Shown here: positions 6,000 to 14,040 of the stretch, piece after piece | Numbering within the stretch: the first letter of the stretch is position 1 | Layout: the number at the start of each line of letters is the position of its first letter | Assembly: GCA_017305555.1 (NCBI GenBank) | Contig: JAFKKM010000060.1 | Location: 1-32,895, forward strand | Length of the DNA: 32,895 nt | Direction of reading: 5' to 3' | Source: Hyphomicrobiales bacterium | GTDB lineage: Bacteria; Pseudomonadota; Alphaproteobacteria; Rhizobiales; Xanthobacteraceae | Notes under the pieces: generated by a model | The model's input: the letters and a program-made list of their open reading frames with translations, nothing else | Told to the model about the DNA's origin: nothing | Databases searched by the model: none | Program-made: the position numbers and the translations under genes

Positions 6000-7085
6000 A
6001 TGACCCTGCCCGCACAGGACGCCGCCGTGCTGTCCGCCCGATGGACCGAAGGCGTCCTGCTCAAGCGCGACGTGTTCTCGACTGTCGAGCGCGGGCGGTT
6101 CAGAACCGACTCCAGCAGCAAACAAGGCGAAGTCGACGCTGTGCTGCGCCGGCTCGATCAGGTGCCATGGTGGTCGTTCGGCCTCGCCTATCACCTTTTC
6201 AGCCGCGAGCGGCACGCATTGCTGTTGGCGCGCGATCTCAAGGTCGGACCCGAGTTGCTGTGGGCTGGGCGGCGAGCACTGGTGCGCAGCTTCATCGATG
6301 GCGTTGCGCTGCATCTCGCGCGGCCGGTCGGAGACGCCGCCTATTTTCGCTCCGCCAAGCTGGCGCTGCGCAAGCTGCACCGGCGCGGCATCTGTCACAA
6401 CGATCTCGCCAAGGAACAGAACTGGCTGCGCGGTAGCGACGGCCACGCTTACGTGACGGATTTCCAGCTCGCAGTCTGCTTCAAAAAACGCAACAAGCTG
6501 TTTCGCATCGCGGCCTACGAAGATCTGCGCCACCTGCTGAAGCACAAGCGCACCTACGCGCCGGAAGCACTGACACCGAAAGAACACAAGATTTTAGCGC
6601 GCAAATCCGCCGTCGCCCGCATCTGGCTGATGACCGGCAAGCGCGTCTACAAGGCAATCACCCGTGGCATCTTCAACTTCACCGACCGCGAGGGTGGCGG
6701 ACGACGGCTTGTCAACGACGCGCCATTGCTGCGTGAGGTGATGCTGCGCGACAAGGACGTGCGAGACGTCGCCATCGTCGCCTTCGCCGATCGCCGCACC
6801 GGCGTCGGCCTCTACGCTTTCGCGGAAACCAGTCGCAATGATATCGAAGATCGACTGAAGGCCGCACTCGCCGCCGCGAACGGACCCAAACCTCCGGAGC
6901 ATTTGCAGGCGGTCGCGGCCCTGCCGCGCGATGCGTCGGGCAATGTCCGCGCCGAAATCCTGCAACTGGTAGCGATGAATCAGGTCGACCTGATCCCGCC
7001 GCTGCTGACGACCGACGCCGATCGCGCCCTGATGCGCGACATCCTCGACGCTCGCAAGAATCTGCGGGATCGGTTTAGTTTTTAA
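6000..7085 (+). CDS. RIO/LPS-kinase-like protein fused to degenerate AMP-binding C-terminal domain
   Basis: This 361-residue protein has a compact kinase fold in residues 1-190: the catalytic loop H133-N-D135-LAKEQ-N141 and a metal-binding D154-F-Q in place of DFG, with a reduced N-lobe like RIO and lipopolysaccharide-core kinases. Residues about 255-330 resemble the C-terminal domain of acyl-CoA synthetases (VRDVAIVAFADRRTGVGLYA, then ALPRDASGNVRAEIL), but the adenylation lysine of PSGK is Asn315, so it cannot catalyse adenylation on its own. The kinase substrate is unknown. The gene follows trmFO by 20 bp with only a weak ribosome binding site. Homologues are usually just called serine/threonine kinases; phosphorylation of a protein has not been shown here. 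Confidence 0.8.
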   Translation: MTLPAQDAAVLSARWTEGVLLKRDVFSTVERGRFRTDSSSKQGEVDAVLRRLDQVPWWSFGLAYHLFSRERHALLLARDLKVGPELLWAGRRALVRSFIDGVALHLARPVGDAAYFRSAKLALRKLHRRGICHNDLAKEQNWLRGSDGHAYVTDFQLAVCFKKRNKLFRIAAYEDLRHLLKHKRTYAPEALTPKEHKILARKSAVARIWLMTGKRVYKAITRGIFNFTDREGGGRRLVNDAPLLREVMLRDKDVRDVAIVAFADRRTGVGLYAFAETSRNDIEDRLKAALAAANGPKPPEHLQAVAALPRDASGNVRAEILQLVAMNQVDLIPPLLTTDADRALMRDILDARKNLRDRFSF

Positions 7086-7116
7086 AGCAGGTATCGTACG
7101 GATAGAATCACCAACG

Positions 7117-7204
7117 GTCATGGCCGGGCTCGTCCCGGCCATCCACGTTTTTGACTTCGCGCGGACTGCAAGACGTGGATGCCCGGCACAAGGCCGGGCA
7201 TGAC
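7117..7204. repeat. Double-hairpin intergenic repeat, family A, copy 1
   Basis: Two short perfect hairpins flank a spacer. The left is GGCCGGG-CTCGT-CCCGGCC (7122-7140) and the right is GCCCGGC-ACAAG-GCCGGGC (7181-7199). Both are framed by an ATCCACGT...ACGTGGAT inverted repeat and a terminal GTCATG...CATGAC pair, so the whole element can also fold as one long palindrome. Related copies lie at 8819-8904 and 14852-14938. It sits between two convergent genes and may act as a transcription end or mRNA 3' structure. Confidence 0.85.
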
Positions 7205-7235
7205 GAAACGATAGCTCATCAGAATCCGACAAGAT

Positions 7236-8783
7236 TCAAATCTGCCGCCCCGCCTTGGTCCAGTAAGGATCGCGGAGGCGGCGTTTAAAGATCTTGCCGG
7301 AGTCTTCGCGCGGCAGGTCGGCGTGAACTTCGATGTGCTTCGGCACCTTGTAGCCCGCGAGCGATTTCGCCAGTTCGGCACGGATGGCGCCGACGTCGAG
7401 CGTCACTCCGCTCGTCGGTTGCACCACCGCCATCAGCGCCTCGCCGAATTCATCGTCCGGAATCCCGAATACCGCGCAATCATGCACACCTGGCACCGCG
7501 AGCAGCACCGCCTCGATCTCGGCCGGATAGATGTTGACGCCGCCCGAAATCACCATGTCGCGTTTGCGGTCGGAGATGAAAACATAACCGTCCGCATCGA
7601 TGTAACCGACATCGCCCGAGGTGATAAAGCCGGCGCGATCGATCTCGGTGCGTTTTTCCGGTTTGTTATGATACGTGAAGTCCGGATTGCCGGCGATGCG
7701 CGAATAGATTTCACCGATCTCGCCTTGCGGCAGTTCGCGGCCGTCCTCGCCGATAAAGCGCAGCTCCGCACCCGGCGAGATCTTGCCGACGGTGCCCGGT
7801 TTCTTCAGCGCATCTTCCGACGTTGCGAAAGTCACCGCGCCGGATTCCGTACTGCCGTAGAATTCGTAGATCACCGGCCCCCACCAGTCGATCATCGCGC
7901 GCTTGACGTCGGCCGGACACGGCGCGGCCGCGTGAATGATGTGTCGCAGCGACGACATATCGTACTTGTCGCGAATGCTCTGCGGCAGCTTCATCAGCCG
8001 GATGAACATGGTCGGCACCATGAAGATGGTGTCGATCTTCTCTCGCTCGATCACGCGAAGGAATTCCTCCGGGTCGAAGCGCGGCATCAGCACCAGCACG
8101 CCGCCGAGCTTGCCGGCGCGCAACCCGAACGAATTCGGCGCCGAATGATACAGCGGTCCCGGGCACAGCGCGCGAGCATTCGGCTTCAGACCGTAGATCA
8201 TCGCACGCATCCGTTCGGCGGATGCGGCCTGCTCGGGCGTCGGTGCAAAGCGCTTGACGCCCTTGGGATGACCGGTGGTGCCGGAGGTGTAGATCATGTT
8301 CTGCGGCTGCGGCAGCGCCGGACCGTCGTAAGGCGATTGCTGCGCGAGCCACTTCTCAAAGTCGATCGCGCTGGATAGGACATCGAGGCTCGCGGGATCG
8401 ATGGTGTAGCTGGTGCGGATCTCCGGCGGCGTCGACGCGCTCAGAACCGTCACGCCTGACGGCACATACCCCGCGAGAGGATGCAGCAGGTCGGCGTGGC
8501 CGATCAGCACTTGCGTCCCGGTGTCGCCGAGAATGTAGGCAACTTCATCCGGCTTGAAGTGCCAGTTGATCGGTACAGCGTAGGCGCCCAGCATCATCGT
8601 CGCGTAAGCCGCTTCGATGAAAGCGATGTCGTTGCGCATCAGGATACAAACGCAGTCGCCCGGCTTGATGCCGAGCTTCTGTAAGCCGCCGGCAATCCGC
8701 GCCGCACGCGCTGCGACATCCGCATGGTCGCGCCGCCGCTCACCGCTGACGATGCCATGGAAGAGAGAAGATGCTGAGGTCAT
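7236..8783 (-). CDS. Acyl-CoA synthetase (AMP-forming)
   Basis: This 515-residue ANL-superfamily ligase would activate a carboxylic acid to its CoA thioester via an acyl-adenylate. The ATP/AMP loop YTSGTTGHPKG spans residues 165-175, YGSTESG lies at 309-315, the ribose-binding SGDVGYID motif (D391) and hinge SDRKRDMVISGG (404-415) follow, and the C-terminal lysine is K497 in EDSGKIFKRRLR. All catalytic motifs are intact. The substrate cannot be read from the sequence; overall layout resembles medium/long-chain and bile-acid-type ligases. The gene is transcribed after the enoyl-CoA hydratase (8919-9716), from which it is separated by repeat copy 2, so joint expression is possible but uncertain. 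The ribosome binding site is weak. Confidence 0.92.
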   Translation of the reverse strand: MTSASSLFHGIVSGERRRDHADVAARAARIAGGLQKLGIKPGDCVCILMRNDIAFIEAAYATMMLGAYAVPINWHFKPDEVAYILGDTGTQVLIGHADLLHPLAGYVPSGVTVLSASTPPEIRTSYTIDPASLDVLSSAIDFEKWLAQQSPYDGPALPQPQNMIYTSGTTGHPKGVKRFAPTPEQAASAERMRAMIYGLKPNARALCPGPLYHSAPNSFGLRAGKLGGVLVLMPRFDPEEFLRVIEREKIDTIFMVPTMFIRLMKLPQSIRDKYDMSSLRHIIHAAAPCPADVKRAMIDWWGPVIYEFYGSTESGAVTFATSEDALKKPGTVGKISPGAELRFIGEDGRELPQGEIGEIYSRIAGNPDFTYHNKPEKRTEIDRAGFITSGDVGYIDADGYVFISDRKRDMVISGGVNIYPAEIEAVLLAVPGVHDCAVFGIPDDEFGEALMAVVQPTSGVTLDVGAIRAELAKSLAGYKVPKHIEVHADLPREDSGKIFKRRLRDPYWTKAGRQI

Positions 8784-8818
8784 TTTGTTCTTTGCAAATC
8801 CGGAAACGTTAGCTGACC

Positions 8819-8904
8819 GTCATCACCGGGCTCGTCCCGATGATCCACGTCCTGCTTACTACGGATGCGAAGACGTGGATGGCCGGAACAAGTCCGGCCA
8901 TGAC
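8819..8904. repeat. Double-hairpin intergenic repeat, family A, copy 2
   Basis: The left hairpin is ATCACCGGG-CTCGT-CCCGATGAT (8822-8844, one C/A mismatch) and the right is GGCCGGA-ACAAG-TCCGGCC (8881-8899). Stem bases differ from copies 1 and 3, but pairing within each hairpin is kept. The ATCCACGT and ACGTGGAT blocks are conserved. It lies between two - strand genes, in the 135 bp separating the hydratase from the synthetase. Confidence 0.83.
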
Positions 8905-8918
8905 GCAACGAGTCGTTA

Positions 8919-9716
8919 TCAGTCGATAAAGTTCGGCGCGCGCTTCTCGATGTTAGCGCGGACCGCTTCGGTCTGATTAGGCGTCCCCATTAACGCCTGC
9001 TGTTCATAGGACTCCGCGAGCAGCGCCTTACCCGGATCGGACCCGAGGTTGTTGAGTAGCCGCTTCGCCGCGCGGATCGCGCTCGGGCTCTTGCCAGCTA
9101 TCTCGCGCGCCGCCGTCATCGCCTCCTTGTACGGATCGTCGCAAACCCGTGTCGCGAGGCCGTAGTCCCGCGCCTCCTTGCCGGAGAAGATGCGGCCGGT
9201 AAATGTCAGGTCGCGCAGAATATCGTCGCGAACCAGTTGCGCCAGAATGGGCGTTCCCGCCATGTCCGGCACCAGTCCCCATTTGATCTCGAGAATGGAG
9301 AGCTTGGTGTCCGGCGCGATGAAACGCATGTCGGCGCCCAGCATTAGCTGAAAACCGCCGCCGAGCGCAACGCCGTGCACAGCGGCGATCACCGGCACCG
9401 GCAGTTCACGCCAGCCCCACACCGCATATTGCGGATCGTTGACGACGCCGCGGGTGCGCGGAACCAGGCTGCCAAGGCGACCAGAACCCTTGCCCTCTTT
9501 CATGGTCTCGAAACGGGAGGTGTCGAGGCCGGCACAAAACGCCCGCCCCTCGCCCGACAACACCACGGCGCGCAATCCCTTTTCGGTCTTGAGACGGTCG
9601 CAGGTCGCGGTCAGTGCATCGAACATGGCGAAGTCGAGCGCATTCATCTTGTCTGCCCGCACCAGCCGGACGTCGGCAACGCCGTCCTTGATCGAGACAG
9701 AGACCCGGTCTTCCAT
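8919..9716 (-). CDS. Enoyl-CoA hydratase/isomerase (crotonase family)
   Basis: This 265-residue crotonase-fold protein acts on acyl-CoA thioesters. The first oxyanion-hole block is GEGRAFCAGLDTSRF (56-70) and the second is AVHGVALGGGFQLMLGADM (112-130). E143 in ILEIKWGLVPDMAG is the likely catalytic acid/base, with D151 nearby; this combination suggests hydration or double-bond isomerisation of an enoyl-CoA. The open frame extends 27 codons further, but the ATG at 9716 is chosen because GGGAGAA stands nine bases upstream and family alignment begins there. It is divergent from the SDR gene at 9823; a 16-bp palindrome lies between them. The acyl-CoA synthetase follows on the same strand. Confidence 0.9.
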   Translation of the reverse strand: MEDRVSVSIKDGVADVRLVRADKMNALDFAMFDALTATCDRLKTEKGLRAVVLSGEGRAFCAGLDTSRFETMKEGKGSGRLGSLVPRTRGVVNDPQYAVWGWRELPVPVIAAVHGVALGGGFQLMLGADMRFIAPDTKLSILEIKWGLVPDMAGTPILAQLVRDDILRDLTFTGRIFSGKEARDYGLATRVCDDPYKEAMTAAREIAGKSPSAIRAAKRLLNNLGSDPGKALLAESYEQQALMGTPNQTEAVRANIEKRAPNFID

Positions 9717-9774
9717 GGAATGGTTCTCCCAAAAAATCTTCGTTTCGCGCTTTACAGAAAGGCTTGGGCAGGTT

Positions 9775-9790
9775 TTAGTCAACCAACTAA
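9775..9790. promoter_or_regulatory. Palindromic operator candidate in divergent promoter region
   Basis: TTAGT (9775-9779) and ACTAA (9786-9790) form an inverted repeat with a six-base spacer inside an AT-rich island of the 106-bp region between the divergent hydratase and SDR genes. Size and placement fit a TetR- or GntR-type repressor site controlling both acyl-CoA units. No such regulator gene is adjacent, so the assignment is inference. Confidence 0.4.
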
Positions 9791-9822
9791 TTAACATCCC
9801 TCATATTTCAGAACGGTGCGTC

Positions 9823-10701
9823 ATGTTCAGCCCGCAGCTTCTCGCCAATCGACGCATTCTGGTCACCGGTGGAGGCACCGGTCTCGGCAAGGCCATGGCC
9901 GCCCGCTTCCTCAGCCTTGGCGCCGAGGTCCACATCTGCGGCCGCCGCAAAAGCGTTTGCGACGACACCGCGACCGAACTGATGGACACCCACGGCGGCC
10001 GCGTGATGACCCACGCGGTCGACATTCGCGACGCCGGCGCGGTCGATCACATGATCGAAACTATTTTCGCGGAAGGCCCCCTCACCGATCTCATCAACAA
10101 CGCTGCCGGCAACTTTATTTCCCGCACCGAGGAACTGTCGCCGCGCGGCTTCGATGCCGTCGCCAACATCGTGATGCGCGGCACGTTCTACGTAACGCAC
10201 GCGGTCGGGCGGCGCTGGATCGCTAACAAGCTTCCGGGCAACGTCGTCTCCGTCACCGTGACGTGGGTGCGCAACGGCAGCCCCTATGTCGTGCCATCGG
10301 CGATGAGCAAATCGGCGATCCACGCAATGACGATGTCGCTCGCCACCGAGTGGGGCCACTACGGCATCCGTCTCAACACCATCGCACCGGGCGAAATTCC
10401 GACCGAGGGCATGAGCAAGCGGATCAAGCCGGGCGACGAAGCCGGTGCGCGCACCAAGGCGATGAACCCGATGGGCCGGGTCGGCCGCATGGAGGAATTG
10501 CAGAACCTTGCGGTGTTCCTGATTTCCGGCGGCTGCGATTGGATCAACGGCGAAACTATCGCCATGGACGGCGGCCAGGCGCTCGCCATGGGCGGCAACT
10601 TCTATCAGTTGCGCGACTGGTCGGACGCCGACTGGCAGCAGGCGCGCGAGTCGATCATGGCGCAGAACGAAAAAGACCGCGCAGCGCGAAGCCGGGTCTG
10701 A
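9823..10701 (+). CDS. 2,4-dienoyl-CoA reductase-like short-chain dehydrogenase
   Basis: This 292-residue SDR has the NAD(P) motif TGGGTGLG (15-22) and NNAAGN (92-97). Instead of the usual YxxxK it carries S159-A-M-S-K163 in PYVVPSAMSKSAIHAM, followed by LATEWGHYGIRLNTIAPGEI. This SxxxK arrangement, with the PSA block and EWGxYG tail, matches the mammalian mitochondrial 2,4-dienoyl-CoA reductase type, in which Ser and Lys act with a separate Tyr. The expected role is NADPH-dependent removal of conjugated double bonds during unsaturated fatty-acid oxidation. The frame is open far upstream, but ATG 9823 is where homology begins. The acyl-CoA synthetase gene follows on the same strand after 230 bp. 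Confidence 0.85.
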   Translation: MFSPQLLANRRILVTGGGTGLGKAMAARFLSLGAEVHICGRRKSVCDDTATELMDTHGGRVMTHAVDIRDAGAVDHMIETIFAEGPLTDLINNAAGNFISRTEELSPRGFDAVANIVMRGTFYVTHAVGRRWIANKLPGNVVSVTVTWVRNGSPYVVPSAMSKSAIHAMTMSLATEWGHYGIRLNTIAPGEIPTEGMSKRIKPGDEAGARTKAMNPMGRVGRMEELQNLAVFLISGGCDWINGETIAMDGGQALAMGGNFYQLRDWSDADWQQARESIMAQNEKDRAARSRV

Positions 10702-10794
10702 TCGCGGAGCCGGTCATCGGAGCGCGGAAACACCGCCGGTCCTTCCGTACCGTCGGCGAGGAATTCAAGATTGATGGCGTCACTTGCACCCCTG

Positions 10795-10824
10795 CTTGAC
10801 GCCCGAACTGTTACATCCGTCAAG
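10795..10824. promoter_or_regulatory. Inverted repeat upstream of acyl-CoA synthetase
   Basis: CTTGACG (10795-10801) and CGTCAAG (10818-10824) form a perfect seven-base inverted repeat with a 16-base spacer, about 108 bp before the start of the synthetase gene. It could be an operator or part of a promoter (the left arm contains TTGACG). The rest of the 230-bp gap shows nothing else I can name. Confidence 0.25.
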
Positions 10825-10931
10825 GCCTCGCTGCGCCGAAGACGCACACCGATGTCCATCTTGTGTTCGGCTTTCAACAAAGCCACTATCGCCAAAAAAA
10901 TATCACAAGCAAAAGCACACCGAGGGGAAAC

Positions 10932-12509
10932 ATGACGGCAGTCGACAGCGCCACTACGCTCACTGAAGTTGTTAACGCGCAGGCTGCCCTGCGCGGCGAC
11001 GACATCGTTTTCGAGTTCGAGGATCGTTTGACGTCGTTCGCGCAACTCGACGTTCACACCAACCAGATCGCAAACGGCCTCATTGCGCTCGGCGTCAGAC
11101 CCAACGAGCGCGTCGCCTATCTGGGCAAGAACAGCGATATCTTTTTCGAATTGCTGCTCGGGGCGATGAAAGCCAACGCGGTGATGGCGCCGGTGAACTG
11201 GCGGCTCGCGGGTCCGGAAGTCGCCTACATCGTCGAGGACTGCAAGGCTGCCGTCCTGTTCGTCGGGCCGGAATTCATCGATCAGGTTCGCGGCATCAAG
11301 GCGCAAATTCCCAGTGTGCGCCACATCATGACAACCGAAGGCGGCGCGCCGGAATGGATCGACGTGCCGGCGTGGCGAGACCGCCAGAGCAAGGACAAGC
11401 CGCCGATCACGGTCACCTCCAAAGACGTCGCGATCCAACTCTATACCTCCGGAACCACCGGCCGCCCGAAGGGCGCGATGCTATCGCACGCCAACTTCCT
11501 GGCGCTGGTGCGCGCCGGGCAGGACAACAAACCTGAATGGAACAAATGGTCGCAGGACGACGTCTCGCTGGTGGCGATGCCGGTGTTCCATATCGGCGGT
11601 TCAGGCTGGGGAACGCTCGGGGTCTATCACGGTGCCAAGGGGGTGATCGCGCGGGAATTCGATCCGACCAAGGTTCTCGACTTCTTCGAGCACTCGAAAA
11701 TCACCAAGCTGTTCATGGTGCCTGCCGCGATGCAATTCGTGGTGCGGCAGCCGCGCGCGAAGACCGTCGATTTCTCTCGGCTGCGCTACATGCTCTACGG
11801 CGCCTCGCCGATTCCCGCCGCGTTGCTGAAGGAATGCATCAAGATCTTCAAATGCGGCTTCGTGCAGATGTACGGCATGACGGAAACCACCGGAACGATC
11901 GTCGCGCTGGCCCCCGAGGACCACATCGAGGGATCGGAGCGCATGCGCTCCGCCGGAAAAGCGCTGCCCGGCGTCGAGATCGCCATTCTCGACCCGGACG
12001 GCAATGCGCTGCCCGCTCGACAGGTCGGGGAAATCGCGACCCGCTCCGGCTCAAACATGGTGGGCTACTGGAATCTTCCGGAAGCAACCGCGCAGACCAT
12101 CGGCAAGGATGGTTGGCTGCGCACCGGCGACGCCGGCTACATGGATGAAGACGGTTTCATCTACATCCACGATCGCATCAAGGACATGATCATCTCAGGC
12201 GCGGAAAACATCTATCCCGCCGAAGTCGAGAGCGCGATCTGCGACCATCCCGACGTTGCCGAGGCAGCCGTCGTCGGTATTCCCGACGACAAGTGGGGCG
12301 AGGCCGTGAAGGCAATCGTCGTGATGAAGCCGGGCAAGACGGCAACCGCGACCGACATCATCAACTTTACCCGCGCGAAAATCGCGGGCTACAAAACGCC
12401 GAAGACCGTGGATTTCATTCCCGCGTTGCCCCGCAATCCGTCGGGCAAAATTCTGCGGCGTGAATTGCGCGCGCCGTTCTGGGCCGGCAAGGACCGTCAG
12501 GTGAACTGA
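10932..12509 (+). CDS. Long-chain-type acyl-CoA synthetase
   Basis: This 525-residue AMP-forming ligase makes acyl-CoA from a free acid, ATP and CoA. YTSGTTGRPKG is at 171-181, the YGMTETTG block follows in the middle, then TGDAGYMDEDGFIYIHDRIKD, and the C-terminal catalytic K506 is in RNPSGKILRRELR. The fold and motif spacing resemble FadD3/FadD13-like proteins, but the substrate is unknown. The start at 10932 is preferred over an earlier in-frame ATG because GAGGGG at 10922-10927 precedes it and the extension is not family-like. It is downstream of the dienoyl-CoA-reductase-like SDR and ends facing the acyl-CoA dehydrogenase, with a strong hairpin between the two stops. Confidence 0.93.
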   Translation: MTAVDSATTLTEVVNAQAALRGDDIVFEFEDRLTSFAQLDVHTNQIANGLIALGVRPNERVAYLGKNSDIFFELLLGAMKANAVMAPVNWRLAGPEVAYIVEDCKAAVLFVGPEFIDQVRGIKAQIPSVRHIMTTEGGAPEWIDVPAWRDRQSKDKPPITVTSKDVAIQLYTSGTTGRPKGAMLSHANFLALVRAGQDNKPEWNKWSQDDVSLVAMPVFHIGGSGWGTLGVYHGAKGVIAREFDPTKVLDFFEHSKITKLFMVPAAMQFVVRQPRAKTVDFSRLRYMLYGASPIPAALLKECIKIFKCGFVQMYGMTETTGTIVALAPEDHIEGSERMRSAGKALPGVEIAILDPDGNALPARQVGEIATRSGSNMVGYWNLPEATAQTIGKDGWLRTGDAGYMDEDGFIYIHDRIKDMIISGAENIYPAEVESAICDHPDVAEAAVVGIPDDKWGEAVKAIVVMKPGKTATATDIINFTRAKIAGYKTPKTVDFIPALPRNPSGKILRRELRAPFWAGKDRQVN

Positions 12510-12541
12510 CACTCCTCACCGTGCCGCTCACAATATAAAGA

Positions 12542-12572
12542 GCCGGCCGCGCAGATCGCCTGCGCGGCCGGC
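12542..12572. terminator. Bidirectional transcription terminator
   Basis: GCCGGCCGCGCAG (12542-12554) and CTGCGCGGCCGGC (12560-12572) form a perfect 13-bp GC stem with loop ATCGC, located midway between the convergent stops at 12509 and 12590. On the - strand it is followed by a T-rich run (complement of 12531-12540); the + strand tail is weaker. Confidence 0.8.
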
Positions 12573-12589
12573 TTGCTGTCAACTCACAC

Positions 12590-13864
12590 TCAGTGCTTGT
12601 TGGCGCCCATGTAGCCAAACAGGAATCCGGCAACCTTGCGCATCTGGATTTCCTCGCTGCCTTCGGTGATGCGATAGCGGCGGTGATGGCGGTAGATATG
12701 CTCGAACGGCTTGTGGCGCGAATAGCCGATGCCGCCGTGTACTTGAATGGCGCGATCCGCCGCCTGCCCGCATAGCCGGTTCGCCCAGTAGTTGCACATC
12801 GACACCTTGTCCGACAGCGTGTGCTCGACTTGAGCTTGCGTCATCTGATCCATCTCCCACGCGGTCTTGCGGATCAGGAGCCGCAGCATCTCCGCCTGGG
12901 TCGCCAGTTCGACCAGCGGAAACTGGATTGCCTGATTGCGCGCCAGTTCCTCACCGAAGGGTTTGCGCTCGCGTGCATATTTCACGCTCTCGTTGATGCA
13001 GAACACCGCCGCGCCGAGCGAGCTCGCCGCCTGACGGATGCGGTTTTCATGCACAAAGCATTGCGCCAGCGACAGCCCGCGCCCGACCTCGCCGAACAAC
13101 GCATCATCCGGCACGAACACATCGGTAAAGCTGACGCGCGGATGGTCGGTCGGCATGTTGAAGGTCCACAAATATTCCTCGACCTTCACGCCTTTGGCAT
13201 CCGCCGGCACCAGGAAGCAGGTGATACCCCGCGCGTCGCCATCGTTGCCAGAGGTGCGGGCGAACAGCGCGCAATGCGTCGCAACGTGCATCCCGGTCGT
13301 CCACATCTTTTCGCCGTTGATGATCCAGCCGGACTTGCCATCGCGCGTCCCCTGCACCGCGCGAGTTTCCATATGCGTCGCATCGGAGCCATGATCGGGT
13401 TCGGTCAGCCCGAAGGTGATGCGGTATTTGCCAGTGATCGATCCCTCGATCATCGCCTTCTGATCGTCGCGGCCGTAAAGGTCCAGCATCTTCACGATCG
13501 GAAAATTGCCGACGATGGAATGCTCGTTCTGCAGATCGTTATGCAGACCAAGTCCCTGCGAGGCGAAATGTTCGCGGATCACGGCCATCCAGAGATTGGA
13601 GCCATCCTTGCCGCCGTAGCGTTTCGGAATCGCGAAGCGCAGATGGCCGGCTTCGTCCGCCTTGTTCTTGGCCTTGCGCAACAGCGCTTCCCATTCGTGG
13701 CGCGGCAGGCCGCCGTTTTCGAAATCGGTGCGCGCCCATTCGCGGCGATGATCAAAGAAGCGGATGTTGTCGTCCTGCGCCTCCAGCGGCTTGATCGTGT
13801 CCGCGATGAAACGATCGAGCTCCGCGAGGTAAGCGACGAGGTCTGCAGGCAGGGCAAAATCCAA
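12590..13864 (-). CDS. Acyl-CoA dehydrogenase (TTG start)
   Basis: This 424-residue FAD enzyme would introduce the alpha-beta double bond in an acyl-CoA. ITFGLTEPDHGSD (149-161) is the flavin/substrate signature, KYARERKPFG (295-304) and the region QVHGGIGYSRHKPFEH (374-389) are typical, and YRITEGSEEIQ (397-407) places the catalytic base at E401. The start is TTG at 13864: GGGAGAG (complement of 13870-13876) lies correctly upstream, whereas the other in-frame TTGs further upstream overlap that site. It stands divergent from the CaiD-like gene at 14041, with 176 bp between. The electron acceptor ETF is not encoded here. Branched or longer acyl chains are possible substrates; this cannot be settled by motif. 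Confidence 0.92.
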   Translation of the reverse strand: MDFALPADLVAYLAELDRFIADTIKPLEAQDDNIRFFDHRREWARTDFENGGLPRHEWEALLRKAKNKADEAGHLRFAIPKRYGGKDGSNLWMAVIREHFASQGLGLHNDLQNEHSIVGNFPIVKMLDLYGRDDQKAMIEGSITGKYRITFGLTEPDHGSDATHMETRAVQGTRDGKSGWIINGEKMWTTGMHVATHCALFARTSGNDGDARGITCFLVPADAKGVKVEEYLWTFNMPTDHPRVSFTDVFVPDDALFGEVGRGLSLAQCFVHENRIRQAASSLGAAVFCINESVKYARERKPFGEELARNQAIQFPLVELATQAEMLRLLIRKTAWEMDQMTQAQVEHTLSDKVSMCNYWANRLCGQAADRAIQVHGGIGYSRHKPFEHIYRHHRRYRITEGSEEIQMRKVAGFLFGYMGANKH

Positions 13865-14040
13865 GGTATCTCTCCCACACAACAATGTTGCTTTTAATGG
13901 GACTTAAGGTGACCTGCACAGGGGAAGTCAAGCAGGCGATTCAAGTTGCGAAGGCAGAGAGGCCATGCGTATCTGAACGCCAGCCGCGACGTTCGCCGCT
14001 TGGCATATTTCGTCCAACGAAAAGACCGCAAGGAGGCACC

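Noticed and set aside
9439-9822. In-frame extension of the SDR gene by 128 codons at its 5' side
   Set aside because: It overlaps the divergent hydratase on the other strand, and SDR homology starts at 9823.
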